This document shows, in pieces, positions 26,621-38,063 of a stretch of DNA of 64,000 nt. The translations under genes were made by a program, and so were the position numbers. The stretch is from contig OY821743.1 of assembly GCA_963682055.1 (NCBI GenBank), positions 32,598,702-32,662,701 on the forward strand, read 5' to 3'. The notes beneath the pieces were generated by a model. The model was given only the letters and a program-made list of their open reading frames with translations, was not told the origin of the DNA and made no database searches. Position 1 is the stretch's first letter; each line of letters starts with the position of its first letter. Source of the stretch: Primula veris. Its lineage: Eukaryota; Streptophyta; Magnoliopsida; Ericales; Primulaceae.

Positions 26621-26939
26621 TAATATCTCAAGTCTCAACATTAACATTTGCTTGATTAAAAGTTGATTTTTCACACTTAAAATGCACCATTGGAACAATG
26701 TTATCAACACTACTAATGAAATGATGAGATATGACAAGTTATGCTAAAGTTTCAAGTTATTTTCCTCGAATGCATGCCGAGACAACATTTTTTTTCCCAA
26801 TAGCAATACCTTATTCAGATATAATTAACTATAACCATATTTTTTGAAAATGTTTACACATGATAGAAAACTGGGATGGTCTTATAGAATTATCCAAACA
26901 CTTCGAAATGAAGGCCAATCATGGATAGTCATAAGCAAA

Positions 26940-27250
26940 TGGAAATATTGTTGAATGGCCAATTGACTGTTTCACAAACAATTAAAATTGTAAAGCTTAT
27001 TTAGCGACTCGATCTACCTTCAAACGTTATTATATATTTTTTTTTTACATTTACATCATACTAGTATCGTAATTCATTAATAAGAAATTTAGCACTTTGG
27101 TATATAGAAGATGAAAGCTAATTTTGGTGAATGGCCTATGACGTGTTTCACAAATAATCCAACTTGTAGTTTGTAAGGTCTATTTGAAGACTCAATTTAC
27201 CTTCAATGTTAGTGTATATTGCAAATGACCACGAATGTTTAAGTTCTACA
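26940..27250. repeat. Imperfect duplication, about 170-bp period
   Basis: GAATGGCC...TGTTTCACAAA.AAT and CTCGATCTACCTTCAA at 26953-27022 recur as GAATGGCCTATGACGTGTTTCACAAAT and CTCAATTTACCTTCAA at 27130-27205. Non-coding spacer between tRNA-Met and the RPF2 array. Confidence 0.6.
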
Positions 27251-27320
27251 TTTCTACTAGTGTCATAATTTGTTATTCATAAGTACAAAAAAATAATTTG
27301 GTAATGAAGAAAAAAATGAT

Positions 27321-27408
27321 GGGGTGAGAGAGGCTCGAACTCTCGACCTCAGGATTACTCAGTATTTAGCTATGAGACCTACGCGCTAGCCAACTGCGCC
27401 ACCACCCC
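27321..27408 (-). tRNA. Elongator tRNA-Met (CAT), intron-containing
   Basis: On the minus strand the acceptor stem GGGGTGG pairs with TCACCCC (one G-T/T mismatch type position), with box A TGGCGCAGTTGGCTAGCGC and box B GAGTTCGAGCCTC. The anticodon CAT lies opposite 27372-27374. About 15 nt after CATA (GCTAAATACTGAGTA) must be removed to give a 73-nt tRNA that matches plant elongator tRNA-Met. Together with tRNA-Tyr this is one of the two plant nuclear tRNA types that usually contain introns. Confidence 0.95.
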
Positions 27409-27639
27409 TTTTGTTAAGGTTTTTGATAAAATAGTTAATTATCCTAAGTATTGAGACGAACATTACTTATTTTTATGTCATTAAATTTCTAAACAATCAT
27501 TACATCAATAGAAATATTCAGTAACCTTATAGTACCCAATCCTTAAGACAAAAGAAAATAGATAAGCGATCATATGCATTCGTGGACAAGTCACGAGCGT
27601 CTTATGTGCATGATAGAAAACATGATGTTTTTTTTTTCA

Positions 27640-27880
27640 TTTTGACCCCCATACTCTAACGATATGTGAGGTCTTGGAGACAATCTCGCTGGTCATTTAT
27701 TTTGGATTGTCTTAGCAGTTATATGTATATTATTTCTATGGTGTTGCGTTTGTTGTTACTTTTTCATACGAGGCTGATGGATGGGGTATGGGTAGAGTTC
27801 ATCAGCAAAGCAGAGGAGCAAATGCTAGAGTTCATCAGCAAAACAGAAGAGCGAATGTTATAGTTCATCCTGTAATTTAG
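27640..27880 (+). pseudogene. Broken paralogue of the Cys-rich membrane protein at 38.06 kb
   Basis: The frame GHLFWIVLAVICILFLWCCV then CCYFFIRG aligns with the membrane segment at 38197-38290. After a one-base shift near 27777 the frame continues with GRVHQQSRGANARVHQQNRR and ends VHPVI-stop, again matching the Arg-rich tail of the 38-kb copy. DNA similarity extends about 250 bp past the stop (CTCAACAAACTCAACA...GTGAAT). The part upstream of the membrane span is degraded. It is a pseudogene by frameshift; the product family is not known to me. Confidence 0.7.
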
Positions 27881-28349
27881 ATTTTTGTAAATATATAACG
27901 TCCTCTTGTTGACAATATATGCATACGGTATTGAGATTGGAAATCATGTAGTTACAATTAAAATAAGAATTATAATTGCCTAAAAAAATATCATTAATAT
28001 TAAAAATCAGATAGCCTATTTTAAATATTTCTCTAGTTATATACATTTCTCTTTATTTTTTTTTTATGATTAATAAAACATATATAAATGTTCACAACAA
28101 ACTCAACAAGTGAATGTTATACCCAAAATTTGTAAGCTCATTGCAATAAACTAACAAGCTGATCACCACAATTTGTCATGAATTTCCTATATTCGCAATA
28201 AGCTTTTCGAATAACAAAATTAGTCCATAAACTTATTGCTTTCAAATTACTCGTTAACACCGTATCATCTGTTAGAAATCGATTTTTAGAAATTAACTTA
28301 AATTCTATTTAGTTGGTTTGACCATTTAGTGCAAATAATATTAAATTTT

Positions 28350-28517
28350 ATTACTAATTCGGACGTCACCCATGGAGAGATGTACTCCTATGATGACTCA
28401 ATCTGGGATTCTTGGTGGTTTCAGTTCGTTGTTATAATCGCTTTTATCATCGGAACTCTTGCAATCTGCGGATTTTGCATGTTCGTCCCCACATTGGATG
28501 TTTGCTACAGGGGTTGA
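28350..28517 (+). CDS. Possible exon of a small single-span membrane protein
   Basis: An open frame containing YSYDDSIWDSWW followed by the hydrophobic stretch FQFVVIIAFIIGTLAICGF and ending FVPTLDVCYRG-stop. Layout (acidic/aromatic segment, one membrane span with Cys, short tail) resembles the 38-kb protein, and it lies just after a clear pseudogene of that family, but similarity at residue level is weak. No start exon or signal peptide was found. It may be a diverged paralogue or a chance frame. Confidence 0.3.
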   Translation: MTNSDVTHGEMYSYDDSIWDSWWFQFVVIIAFIIGTLAICGFCMFVPTLDVCYRG

Positions 28518-28834
28518 AATCGTATTACACCAGCTGTTTAATTTTATTTTTTGTATTATAATATATTTATAGTAATTCCACATAACTTGTTACATTTGTC
28601 GTATACTTCTCTATTATTTCATGTGGATGGACCGCATGATTTTTATCCAGGTGTGAGATTTATTCTGATTAATACTGTCGTTTCACTATTTTGTTAAAAT
28701 AGTTGGTGCATTGATCAAGCTATTTGAATTTTTCAAGTATCTCTCACGTTTAAGGGAATGTACCTCCATATTTGAAAAAAAAGACAAAAAAGATAGATAT
28801 GGTCAAAATTGTACATTCGAGCTACGTCTTGTAA

Positions 28835-29080
28835 CTATTTGATGAGGTTTTCTCTTGTAACTCTTCGTATAGGAACCATTCCAGTTGGACATTCCAACCC
28901 TTTAAATCCTATATTACCGACTTCAATGATTTTCTTTGATCTTTGTTTTTTATTGTGTTCAATACCGAATGTGGTAAAACTTGCCATTGCACAATCATGA
29001 TAATACTTGTCAATAACTACATTCAAATGCAGATTGTTTGAAAAAATCCATGCAATCATATATAAATCTCCATCCTCGGT
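28835..29080 (-). pseudogene. Neprosin gene fragment (exons 2-3 region), minus strand
   Basis: After an acceptor-like TTTGCAG the minus strand reads TEDGDLY..., matching TEYGDIYDCVD of exon 2 of the intact gene at 43.8 kb; a frameshift inside this block restores DFFKQSAF in another frame. It then runs, without the intron present in the intact gene, into EVGNIGFKGLECPTGMVPI and RRVTRENLIK-stop, matching NLGLRALKCPAGTVPIERVTKEDLIK-type residues of exon 3. Frameshift, in-frame stop and missing flanking exons make it a relic. Confidence 0.8.
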
Positions 29081-29619
29081 CTGCAAAGATAAAAACAATT
29101 CATGATGTTCTCATTTGCTTTAATGGCTTTAGTTTATTTACTACCCGGTAAATTAAGAATGTGAAATGACAAATTCAATCGTTATAAAAATTATCTTCAT
29201 TTTCGAAAACTATAAACTAAATATTAGAGATTTTATTCAGTTAGCCTTGACCTTTCAATTTCTTCATGCAATCCAATCTCTCTGGTACCGGAGATTTATT
29301 TGTTGTTAAACATGACGATTTGACAGTGTAATTAAACCAGTGTTTTGAACTCATAATATGATATTATTATATATAGTTGGTATTAATTAGTCAGATAGAT
29401 TTTATAATCTTCCCAATATTCAATTTAATTTATCACTACATACTTAAAAAAAATCATTCTAATTAGTAGACTATTGTTAAAAAAATGAGTAATGATATTT
29501 ATACAACTCGTGGACAATTCGTGCACTGCATATGATATAATTTTTATAATTTATGTTACAAAAATACTGATACACCCATTCGAATTATGATATTCTTATT
29601 TGAAATGTATATATTCATA

Positions 29620-29705
29620 TTAAGAAGAACATGGAAATTGGAATTTGAAAATCGGTCTTAACGATATTTTAGTTGGATATTGGCCTTCTCGCCTATTCAC
29701 TTCTC
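29620..29705 (+). pseudogene. Neprosin exon-7 fragment, plus strand
   Basis: GAACATGGAAATTGGAAT and TTGGATATTGGCCTTCTCGC closely match 47646-47715 in exon 7 of the intact neprosin gene (NGNWNLYLG ... LIGYWPSRL). Similarity stops abruptly near 29708, where sequence similar to an RPF2 intron (23571-23640) begins, so the junction is a rearrangement point. Opposite in strand to the exon 2-3 fragment 540 bp to the left. Confidence 0.75.
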
Positions 29706-29707
29706 TT

Positions 29708-30469
29708 AGTCATGTTTTAATCCACAAATTACGATTTCTTCCCATGTGATGTACAAAAGCGATATAACTTTTATTAGTTGGCATACACCACAGAATGTTA
29801 GGGAAACTTGTATTAACCATTCTTACAATGAGTCAAAAGAGAATGTTAGTTATTCTTTTCTAATCTAAAGATGGAAGAATGCACGAAAATTGTACCTCCC
29901 TGAACAAATCAAGCAAAACTTATTTCAAACGTTTCAGCTTTTCATCGTTGCGAGGTCGTCGGTTAACTGTGTGATGGAACAAATTCCTTGTGCCATTGTT
30001 AAAAGGTCGGCTAATAGCACTTGAGAGGAACAAGTTAAAGAGAGAGATACTACGGTATTATTTACAATCACAATACAATAAATCCTCTATAAACTAATAT
30101 TGTTGGGACCATAAACATTTTTTTTTAATTTAGAGTCGATAAATTAATAATTTATCATTATAAAGAGGTTTTTATCGATTAAATAAATATACTCATTAAT
30201 AACATATAACTCATTTTATATTTATTAAGAATACTCGTGAAACTCTATATAACTACTTCACTAACTAATATTATATAAATTTTGTTACATATTAAACTGT
30301 ATAGCAATCTAAAAATAGACATGATATACTTTAAATACGCATAATCACTTTCATATACATTTAGCATCTTTTAATAAGTTTGCAATACGAAAAGCTCAAA
30401 GTCATATTTTAATAAATCATTCTAGTAATGTTGTCATTTTCAAGAATTATTATAAATTTTCGAAAGATG

Positions 30470-30516
<47 letters not shown>

Positions 30517-31195
30517 GGTCCCCACATAATCAATCATCTTAATAATTTATGAAAATTAATGATTTTTAAAAATATTGCTTTAAAAAGTTCATTAATTTAC
30601 TGTGTTGGTTTAGAGAGCTCCTGCCGTACGTGACTCACAAGAACACAAACTTTTGGGGCAATTTTCCTTGATCAATCGATAACAAAAAGAGTACAAGAAT
30701 AAATAAAAGATCAGAACTTTAATCCAGGTTCAAAAGGAAAGTTACATAAATATAAAGGAATAAAAAACACTCGATTTCTTATATAAACAACCCTAGGTGA
30801 TCAAACACAACTTGTCTTCTTGATCTCTCACTACCCTTTAATTCTTCACCAAATGGTCCACATCCTGTATAATGCTCTTCCTCCACGATCGCGGCCGCAA
30901 CCCTATCATCACTCTTTTTCCTTTTTTTGGCACAAGTGATTACTTCCCTTTCTGTGCTCTTTCTCTCCCAGTTCTCCTTGTCTGATTTGTTATCCTTCAT
31001 CAACTTGTGGTGAATTAGGTTTTGCAAGAGGGGCTTCATTGTATAAATATGGTGATTGTAAGTTCGTGCCATAACGAGATTATTTGGCCGCTTCTTCGAA
31101 TGAGAACCATACTGCAATATAGTGACATAAACATAAGTATCGGGTAGTTCTTATATATAGTGGCATATCATAGTTACATGTGATAGGTTTAACAT
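29708..31195 (-). pseudogene. RPF2 duplicate, broken and interrupted
   Basis: 29708-29960 resembles RPF2 intron 3 and the end of exon 3 (AACAAATCAAGCAAAACTTATTTCAAACG). 31111-31040 is the start of exon 3 with intact acceptor: YGSHSKKRPNNLVMARTYNH. Between them about 1 kb of foreign DNA replaces the middle of the exon. The remnant keeps YGSH where the intact copy has YGFH, so it is an independent older copy rather than a recent derivative. No start, Brix core or tail remains. Confidence 0.8.
30070..30604. mobile_element. MITE-like element with CTCTATAAACTAATA ends
   Basis: The left end ATAAATCCTCTATAAACTAATATTGTTGGGACC and the right part GGTCCCCACA ... TTCATTAATTTACTGTG resemble the known plant repeats beginning with a CAGTAAA/CTCTATAAATTAATA motif. 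An internal palindromic layout and a (TA)n tract at 30474-30514 lie between. It sits inside the foreign DNA that splits the RPF2 fragment. Exact ends and target duplication were not resolved. Confidence 0.4.
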
Positions 31196-31698
31196 CTTAA
31201 TTTATGAATTCGTCATGGATAAAAAAGACATTATAGTTGGAGCGTGATTAATTCTTAAATAATTTCATTTTTATAGACCGGACCCTAATTTTCCATTTTA
31301 TTTATAAGGGGGAAACCAAAATGGGTCTATATGAAAACCCGTCTATACATTTCTATTGATTTTTGTCTATATTGATTTTTACCTAGAGTTATATATATAC
31401 CAGGCTGGCTAATTGAAAAAAAAACTGAAGTACTTAATTTACCCGTGTGGTATTAGCTAGGTGAACTAAATTAAATGGAATTACCCCATGACAACGAAAT
31501 TTAAACGTAACACACATGCAGACATATATACTCCTATGTAACTTGACTTAACTAGGTTTTATATCAGTAAAAATACTGAACAAGAACACTTCATAATTTT
31601 GGTAGCCTTCTTCTTGAAAGTACATACATAGTGACTTAAAACTGTGTTCAAGCTCATTTTTACGTTGTTACGTTGATTTTTTGTTGTATTTTCTCATA

Positions 31699-32065
31699 TA
31701 TTTTTTTTTGGGCAAAGTTTAATTTTATTCACCAAAGTTGTAAAATATGAAAAGAACAACTACTACATCAGTGGGGATTAACAAAAGTAAGTCATCTCCC
31801 ACACAAAACTCTAGACCTAAAAAGAGAGTATAACATAAACCTAGAGAGAGAAAGGCAATTAAACTCGATTGACAGTGGTTGGACTCCTCTTCTTCTTCAA
31901 ACTTGCTGGAGCCTTATCACTAACCAAATAAAGTAGAAGCCATGAAAAAAGCATCGTTAGCACGGGCTTCTTCTGCGGTAACTACTTCACTGTGATATCT
32001 TGCATTACTTTCCAACCATAGCTTTCTGATCATTGTAACATTAGGGTTTCTTGTAAAACTCTCTA
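31699..32065 (-). pseudogene. LINE 3' end remnant
   Basis: The minus strand reads RKLWLESNARYHSEVVTAEE then ARANDAFFMASTLFG-stop, the kind of ending found after the reverse-transcriptase region of plant LINEs (xIWLERNxR...). It runs about 230 bp further into AAACTTTGCCCAAAAAAAAA, a poly-A tail. A second copy with the same terminal sequence is at 37000-37520. Strongly 5'-truncated. Confidence 0.65.
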
Positions 32066-32287
32066 TATATGTATGTATACTAGTTATATGATCAAATAAC
32101 TTCGTTTAGTTTTGGCCCTAAGAAATTTCCCTTTATTAATTATTTCAAAGGTTCGTTTCCAAGTTCGAACATTCTAATTCAAAGGCTTCAATTCAATTTT
32201 TTGTTTGATAAGCTGATTTTAATCCATTCTGTTGCTTGTGGTGTGAAGTTTTAGTTTGATTTAGTAACATGAGTAGAATTTACCATA

Positions 32288-32440
32288 CTCCATCCGTTCC
32301 GATTTAATTGTCCACTACGAAACTACGTGTAATTTTGACCGGTCAATAACTTGTATCAAAATTGTCGGAATGAAATTTTTTAAAAGTTGATTATATAGTT
32401 CAAATGTTAAATTTTATGATTATATTTTTAAAAAAATCAT
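32288..32440. mobile_element. Truncated Stowaway MITE
   Basis: CTCCATCCGTTCC and the following 150 bp match the left arm and centre of the complete element at 8803-9037. The right arm is missing; the sequence passes directly into the 3.2-kb duplicated block near 32460. TA precedes the left end. Confidence 0.85.
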
Positions 32441-32572
32441 TTCTATTTTTCTTTCAGTTAATTCTATTTTTCTCCCCTAAACAAGTCTATTTCATAAATT
32501 TTTTTAACAAATTAACGACTTATGTTTACTCCACATGTTTTCTATCATGCACATGAGACGCGCGTGACTTGC

Positions 32573-32640
32573 ACATGAATGCGCGCGATATGCATGTCTA
32601 TATCATGCACAATAGACAGGCATATCGCGCGCATTCATGT
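32573..32640. other. Long GC-rich hairpin
   Basis: Left arm 32573-32601 and right arm 32612-32640 (29 bp each, containing GCGCGCGATATGC) pair with one mismatch around a 10-nt loop ATCATGCACA. Copy B keeps it (55659-55726, two more mismatches), and part of it recurs in opposite orientation at 27560-27622. Confidence 0.85.
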
Positions 32641-33604
32641 ATTTCAGACCTAGATATCGGCCTATCTGATGTGTACCATTATGCATTCCCTCATTTTTAA
32701 GGGTCTGGATAGGAAGTCGAGTGAAGGATCACTAGGGAAGGATTTCAGTATAGATCTATTGAAGGATTTCACACTGCATTTGAGTATTTTCATAAGTAGT
32801 CTGATTTCTCACTCTATCAACCCTCCAACTCCATTATCAGTTTTTATTTATTTATTTATGTTTTACAATTTTTAGTCATGCATGTTCATTTTTTTCGGTT
32901 TTTCTTCTGCGTTTTTTCGTTCTTTTCCGGGGGGTTTTTCGGTAAACCGAACCAAAAAAGTTTTGGTTTTTTGATTTTGATCTTTTTCGGTTCGATTCAG
33001 TTTTTTCGGGTTTTTGTCCAGCCCTACGGAAAGTGTATCTTTTGAGTTTTGAAGAGATCGATAATTTACCAACCTACAAATGAAAACATACCCGAAAAAA
33101 GAAGAAGATGTCGTCGTATAAGTGAAGGCTGATATTTGTCAACCTTAATTTTTATTCTACAATATAGTTGATTCAGTATTGTTATTAACAGAACAATTAT
33201 TTATCATATTACATATTTTTATTCCAATCTAATGTCATATGTGTAATATGTACAAATAAAACAATTTGATTTATTCATCTTCCTTGGAACAGAACATTTG
33301 GTTAGCGATCACTGCTTCCATTATCTCTCTCTCTCAAATCGAAAGAATATAGTTGCTCGAACTAAAACAATAATACAAAACAGAGAAGAAAAAAAACACA
33401 AATGTGTTTTAAATTTTTTTAAGGGAAAATGAGATGTTGACGTAGAAAGTGTTTGAGAACAAAGACAAGAAAATAAAAGAATGAAACAGGATTTCGAGGT
33501 TGCATGTTTTCTTATATAATGAATCTGTAGTATGTGAGTACATATTCAAAATTATCGTTTAATATATGTCAATTACCTACATAGTAATATAGTACGAGTT
33601 TCAA

Positions 33605-34285
33605 TATGGTATCAGAGCCAATGCTAGCGAAGTTAGTATGATGGTCCACATCCATCTAATTATTGATTGCACTTGTAGGATTTCACAGTTTTAGTTGAGA
33701 ATTATCTCACATCGTTTATGCATTAATTAATGCAAATTTTAATATATGCATATCTTCTTATCTACTAATATGTATTTTAGTAGACAATACGTGGTTCAAC
33801 ATGCATTACATAAAAAAAAATATCATTCTAAAAATTTAATATTGAATATAAAGAATCGGTCAAATAAAAGTGTAACTTAATTACTAATTGTTTTTCATAT
33901 TCATAGTATTAATCAACTTTGTCTCCGATCATTCACTTCTTTTAAATTTGGTCAAGATTGCATTAAGATAGTTGTATGAAATTGGAGATATAAATAATGA
34001 TAATTGTATACGGTTTCATGAAATTAAAATATTTAAAATTGTAGTGTGTGCATTTTAAACAAATTTTTACACAAACATGTAGGAATATGCACGATTGGCA
34101 AAAAAGAACGAATGAGGGTGGCATGTATTAGTGTTTGTCATTATCAATTCTTCGGCGATGTAAGATAATTTTCAACACTTTCTCTCACTTGTGGGTTCGT
34201 TAATTTTCGAGAAGCCCAACAAGAACAATCAATAATTGGTAAATGTGACAATCTTACTAACTTAGCTAGTATTGGCTCTGATACC
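33605..34285. repeat. Inverted pair of LTR-type segments with tRNA-iMet primer-site motif
   Basis: TGGTATCAGAGCCAATGCTAGC at about 33607 and its inverse (CTAGTATTGGCTCTGATACC) at about 34265 each carry the motif complementary to the 3' end of initiator tRNA-Met, the usual primer site of plant LTR retrotransposons. Similarity covers about 115 bp on each side (AAGTTAGTA, AATTATTGATTG, GTTGAGAATTATCTCACATCG), so the region could fold back. The same arrangement exists in copy B (58570-59250). Confidence 0.7.
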
Positions 34286-35714
34286 AAGATTATGTCGGAA
34301 TAATTCTCAACGACTATAAATATACTTTGAAAAATATGATGTCATCGAGTAAATTTTTGAACCCATGGATATTATTAGATTGTACATGAGTATTGGGTGC
34401 ACATTTCAATATCGTTTTAAAAAAAAATAAGACCGCAATAGACTGATTTTTTTATTTAATTATTTGTAAATAATTAAATTGCGAGCTATTTTAACATATA
34501 AATGAACTGCAAACAAACTCAAAAACAATTCGAAGCAATCAAGAATACTCTTATAAACCCAAATAAACCCCCTTAATCATAAATTTATATTTATGATATG
34601 AAAGATTACATATATTATTATTATGTATTGATTAATAATTAAGAATGTTATTCTACTCTTTGACTTGACTTCTTTTAACCAAAGAGATTCGTCTTCTACT
34701 GTCCAGTCATTTAAATTTGATAAATCATAATATATGAAGATTATATAGATTTATCAAAGTGGATATTTTGACAAAAATTAAAATTTCAAATGTCATCGAG
34801 GCATTCTTAAATTAAATATCCTCCTATATGGGCTTAACTAATGGTTCCTCCTTATTGGACCTTAAAAGTTTTAGCCCAAAATTCAGTTAAACAACGAAAT
34901 TCTTTAATTTTAGAACAATTGAAAGAACTGCAATTTGCTCATGTCACGGAGGGCATCGTTCTTCAACTTTGGGGCTATTGAAAGAACGGAAATCTGCTCA
35001 TGTCACGGACGGTGTCAGGTATAAGCCCCAAATGATGGGCCTTTGCTTTCCAAATTTTAAAAAGTTCTCGCAGCCTTAATTTTGTACAAATCGACAAATA
35101 ACCCAAATATTTTCTATTTATTCGATTTATATTGTGCAGTTTTTTTCTGTTAGTATAATATCTAGTCTGGAGTTAATGAAAGATTCATTCGTTATATTAT
35201 TATAATAAATAATGGTAATCCATTAATAGTAATCCATATTATTGTAATGAAAGATCCAAATACATGTGTAGTTTGGGTGTGCGCGCAATCTATGATTCAA
35301 ATTGAAATGTACAATGATCCAGTTGAGAGTATTTTCTTTTGCTTAAAATCAAAGAAATAAAGAATTTTTTTTATTAAAGTAGTTCCGAAATTTTTTGTTT
35401 TTATTTTCTGGTATAGGCAAACTTTTGCTGCCTTCTCTTTCTATTTATAAATACTATATACTAGTAAATTATAGGCACACACCCTTTCACTGATGGGGTG
35501 TTTTTTTTTAAAAATAAATAAATTAAATAGTTAGTTCTTGACGGTTATTTTTTTCAAATTTTATAAGTAACTTCAAAATTTTACATATATGGTTAATTAT
35601 TAAAAGTTTTAAGATTTTTTTCTAAAAAAATGGAAGCAAATTCAAAAGTAAATATATTTTTATGGATTCACTTATTACTAATATAATAGATTTATACATA
35701 TATATTATACTAGC

Positions 35715-36999
35715 ATATCCAATAGTCGTGTTAAGTTTTTCTTGTTAAATATGACATATGTGTTATATTTGTTAATTTTAACAACCATATAAGTCTCAAA
35801 TTAGTGCATTTTTCTTAACATCGTTGTCTATTAATTTATAATAAATAACTAATTTCGAATAAAAAATAATATTATTGCAAGTAAAAAAGTAAAAAAGAAT
35901 GTGTTATTTTTTATTTAATGTAGCAGTTAGTCAACCAAATAGTCATATCAAGGTAACCATGTTAGCTTTGTTTTTAAATATAACAAGAATGTTAACAATA
36001 TTAAATTTAATAGCATAATTAACAATACAAATGTGAAGTAAAAACATGTGTATTATATAACAATTTGATATAAAAAATGAGATAACTTCACTATTATGGA
36101 TGTTCTAAGTCAAGTGTTAACTATCGGGGTCTCACACACCCATTATTAATATACCTTGACTATAATTTGTAAAAAATTATAGGTTTGACACCCACGGTAA
36201 AAAAAAAAAAAAAAAAAAAACAATTGACATTGCTTTTTATGTAGATTTGGGAACCACTTATGTACTTGATGTGTTGCCCCTGCACCCGATGCAAACGAGA
36301 TGTCAAGATATTATCATTCCTACAGAAGCATGTTAACTTTGGGGAATGGGGTGTTTTGTAATGTTTTGACTTTATAAATAAATGGTTCCTTTGCTGAAAA
36401 AATCAATAAAACAAAATTTTTAGTTATAGAGCTCATGAGTACCTCAAAAAAAAAACACTATCTACCGCATGTTCAAAATTTGGATAATAATTAATACTCC
36501 TCTATACCTCCTTACTGAAATGCTCCGGTATGAACCTAGCTACAAAGCGAATTTCGGCCAAGAAAGCCATGGAACACCTTTACTTTGATGACCTGCAAGA
36601 CTCAGCTCTGAAATTTAGGTAACCAATCATGACCTAACTTGGCTTTGAAAGTTAGTTGGGTACTTGATATCCTTGTCTCAGCATTTTTTTGTGTTTGCTT
36701 GGTTTGATCTTTGGTTGCATGGAACTCCTATACCCTAGGCGTTTAACGAACGCGTTCCTATGGCCCTAATATGTTTGGAAAGTCATACAATCGCCAAGTT
36801 AACTCAAACTGTCTAAAAGAACCAAGACCGACCTCCCTAGCTAATAAAGAAGGTTTATGATATCTCTATACCGGAAAATTATCAAAACTAAATGTTGGTA
36901 TATCGTGTCTATGTATTACTACATATTTGTTGAGAAATATCATCATTAGCTTATTAATATAGTTTAGATTTAATTTACAAAAACTACTTATGCCTTTTT
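35715..36999. other. AT-rich spacer, no gene seen
   Basis: No gene or clear element. A run of about 20 A lies near 36200-36220. Confidence 0.5.
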
Positions 37000-37520
37000 T
37001 TTTTGGGCAAAGTTCAGTAAGTGTATTTACCAAAATGTAATAAAGCTGATCCTAATTACAAAAAAGAGGATTGACAACACGTTCCATCTCTTCTTCACAA
37101 ACTTAACAAAAGCTAACAATATCAAAAATACCAGACAGGGAGTAAAGAACCCCAAATTCGTGCCCTATGAGAGAGAAATAGCAAATACACCCAGGCCAAA
37201 TTTCGACAGAATCACTACCCCTTTCAAATACGATCCAGCGGAGTTCAGGACATGGCCACCACCTTCATAGATAACACTTCAGCTGAGGTAATTTCTTGTT
37301 TATGACAACTATTATTCCTTTCTAGCCAAATCTTATAAATAATCACTGACAACAATATTTGATTATTTTCCCTTGCTTTTCCATCACGAATCTTCCTTAA
37401 AAAGTGAAGATTGCCCAATTTACCCGCTGGTTTCACATCAAGTTTACTCAATATACCAAGTTTACTCAATATTATGGTACTTATGCCTATTTTACTAAAT
37501 ACCAAGTTTCAACTTTATTT
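37000..37520 (-). pseudogene. LINE 3' end remnant
   Basis: On the minus strand ISVIIYKIWLERNN-like residues (here VIIYKIWLERNNSCHKQEIT) and SAEVLSMKVVAMS match the end of plant LINE reverse-transcriptase ORFs. The element continues to TGAACTTTGCCCAAAAAAAAAA at the left edge, a poly-A tail. The same tail sequence and a related ORF end occur at 31699-32065, so both descend from one LINE family. Upstream RT domains are absent. Confidence 0.7.
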
Positions 37521-38063
37521 TTCAAATTCATTTATTAATAGGAATAGCTTACAATGTCAGCGTGACATTCTTGTTAACGCTTCCCTACTTTTATTATCGG
37601 CCGTTCCCACGCTCCCACACCCTGCTCCCGCTCCCATTTATGTACAAAAGTGATATAAATTTTAATACTAGCTAGCGTAAAAGTGATTACTAGCTAGCGT
37701 CTTTAAATATCAACGGTGGTCATTGACTACAATGCCTTGATCATCTGATATTTTCTAGCAAGTGACTTGTGAGTTATGATAGCAATTTTGTTTTTCTATT
37801 TTGATACGTTTCTCTTTTTATTCAACCACACTAGGATCAAATAACTTTTACAACCATAATGATAAAATGAATAACGCCTTTCAAAAAGTATTCATATATA
37901 AGATTTATTTTAATTAAAATTTGGTCTTCCACACGTTTTTTCTTCTTCTCAAAATCCTCTCTTAAGGGGTTTAAATATATTTTTGGTTCGCATATGTTTG
38001 CCAGTGCGAGTGAGTTTTTGATTCCTCCAATTTATTCATCTATTAATATAATTAAATTTGCAG

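Larger units (their letters stand above)
32460..35714. repeat. Copy A of a 3.2-kb duplicated block
   Basis: Near-identical by eye to 55545-55922 plus 57778-60675 in the same orientation. It contains a GC-rich hairpin (32573-32640), a TTTTTCGG-rich part (32885-33025) ending GTCCAGCCCTA, two inverted primer-binding-site-like segments (33605-34285), and AT-rich DNA. No coding gene was found in it. Similarity ends at ACTAGC on the right. Confidence 0.93.

Noticed and set aside
32669..32875. Frame with FKGLDRKSSEGSLGKDF as a small gene
   Set aside because: It recurs almost unchanged at 55655-55942 only because the whole block is duplicated; no splice, start or family evidence supports it.
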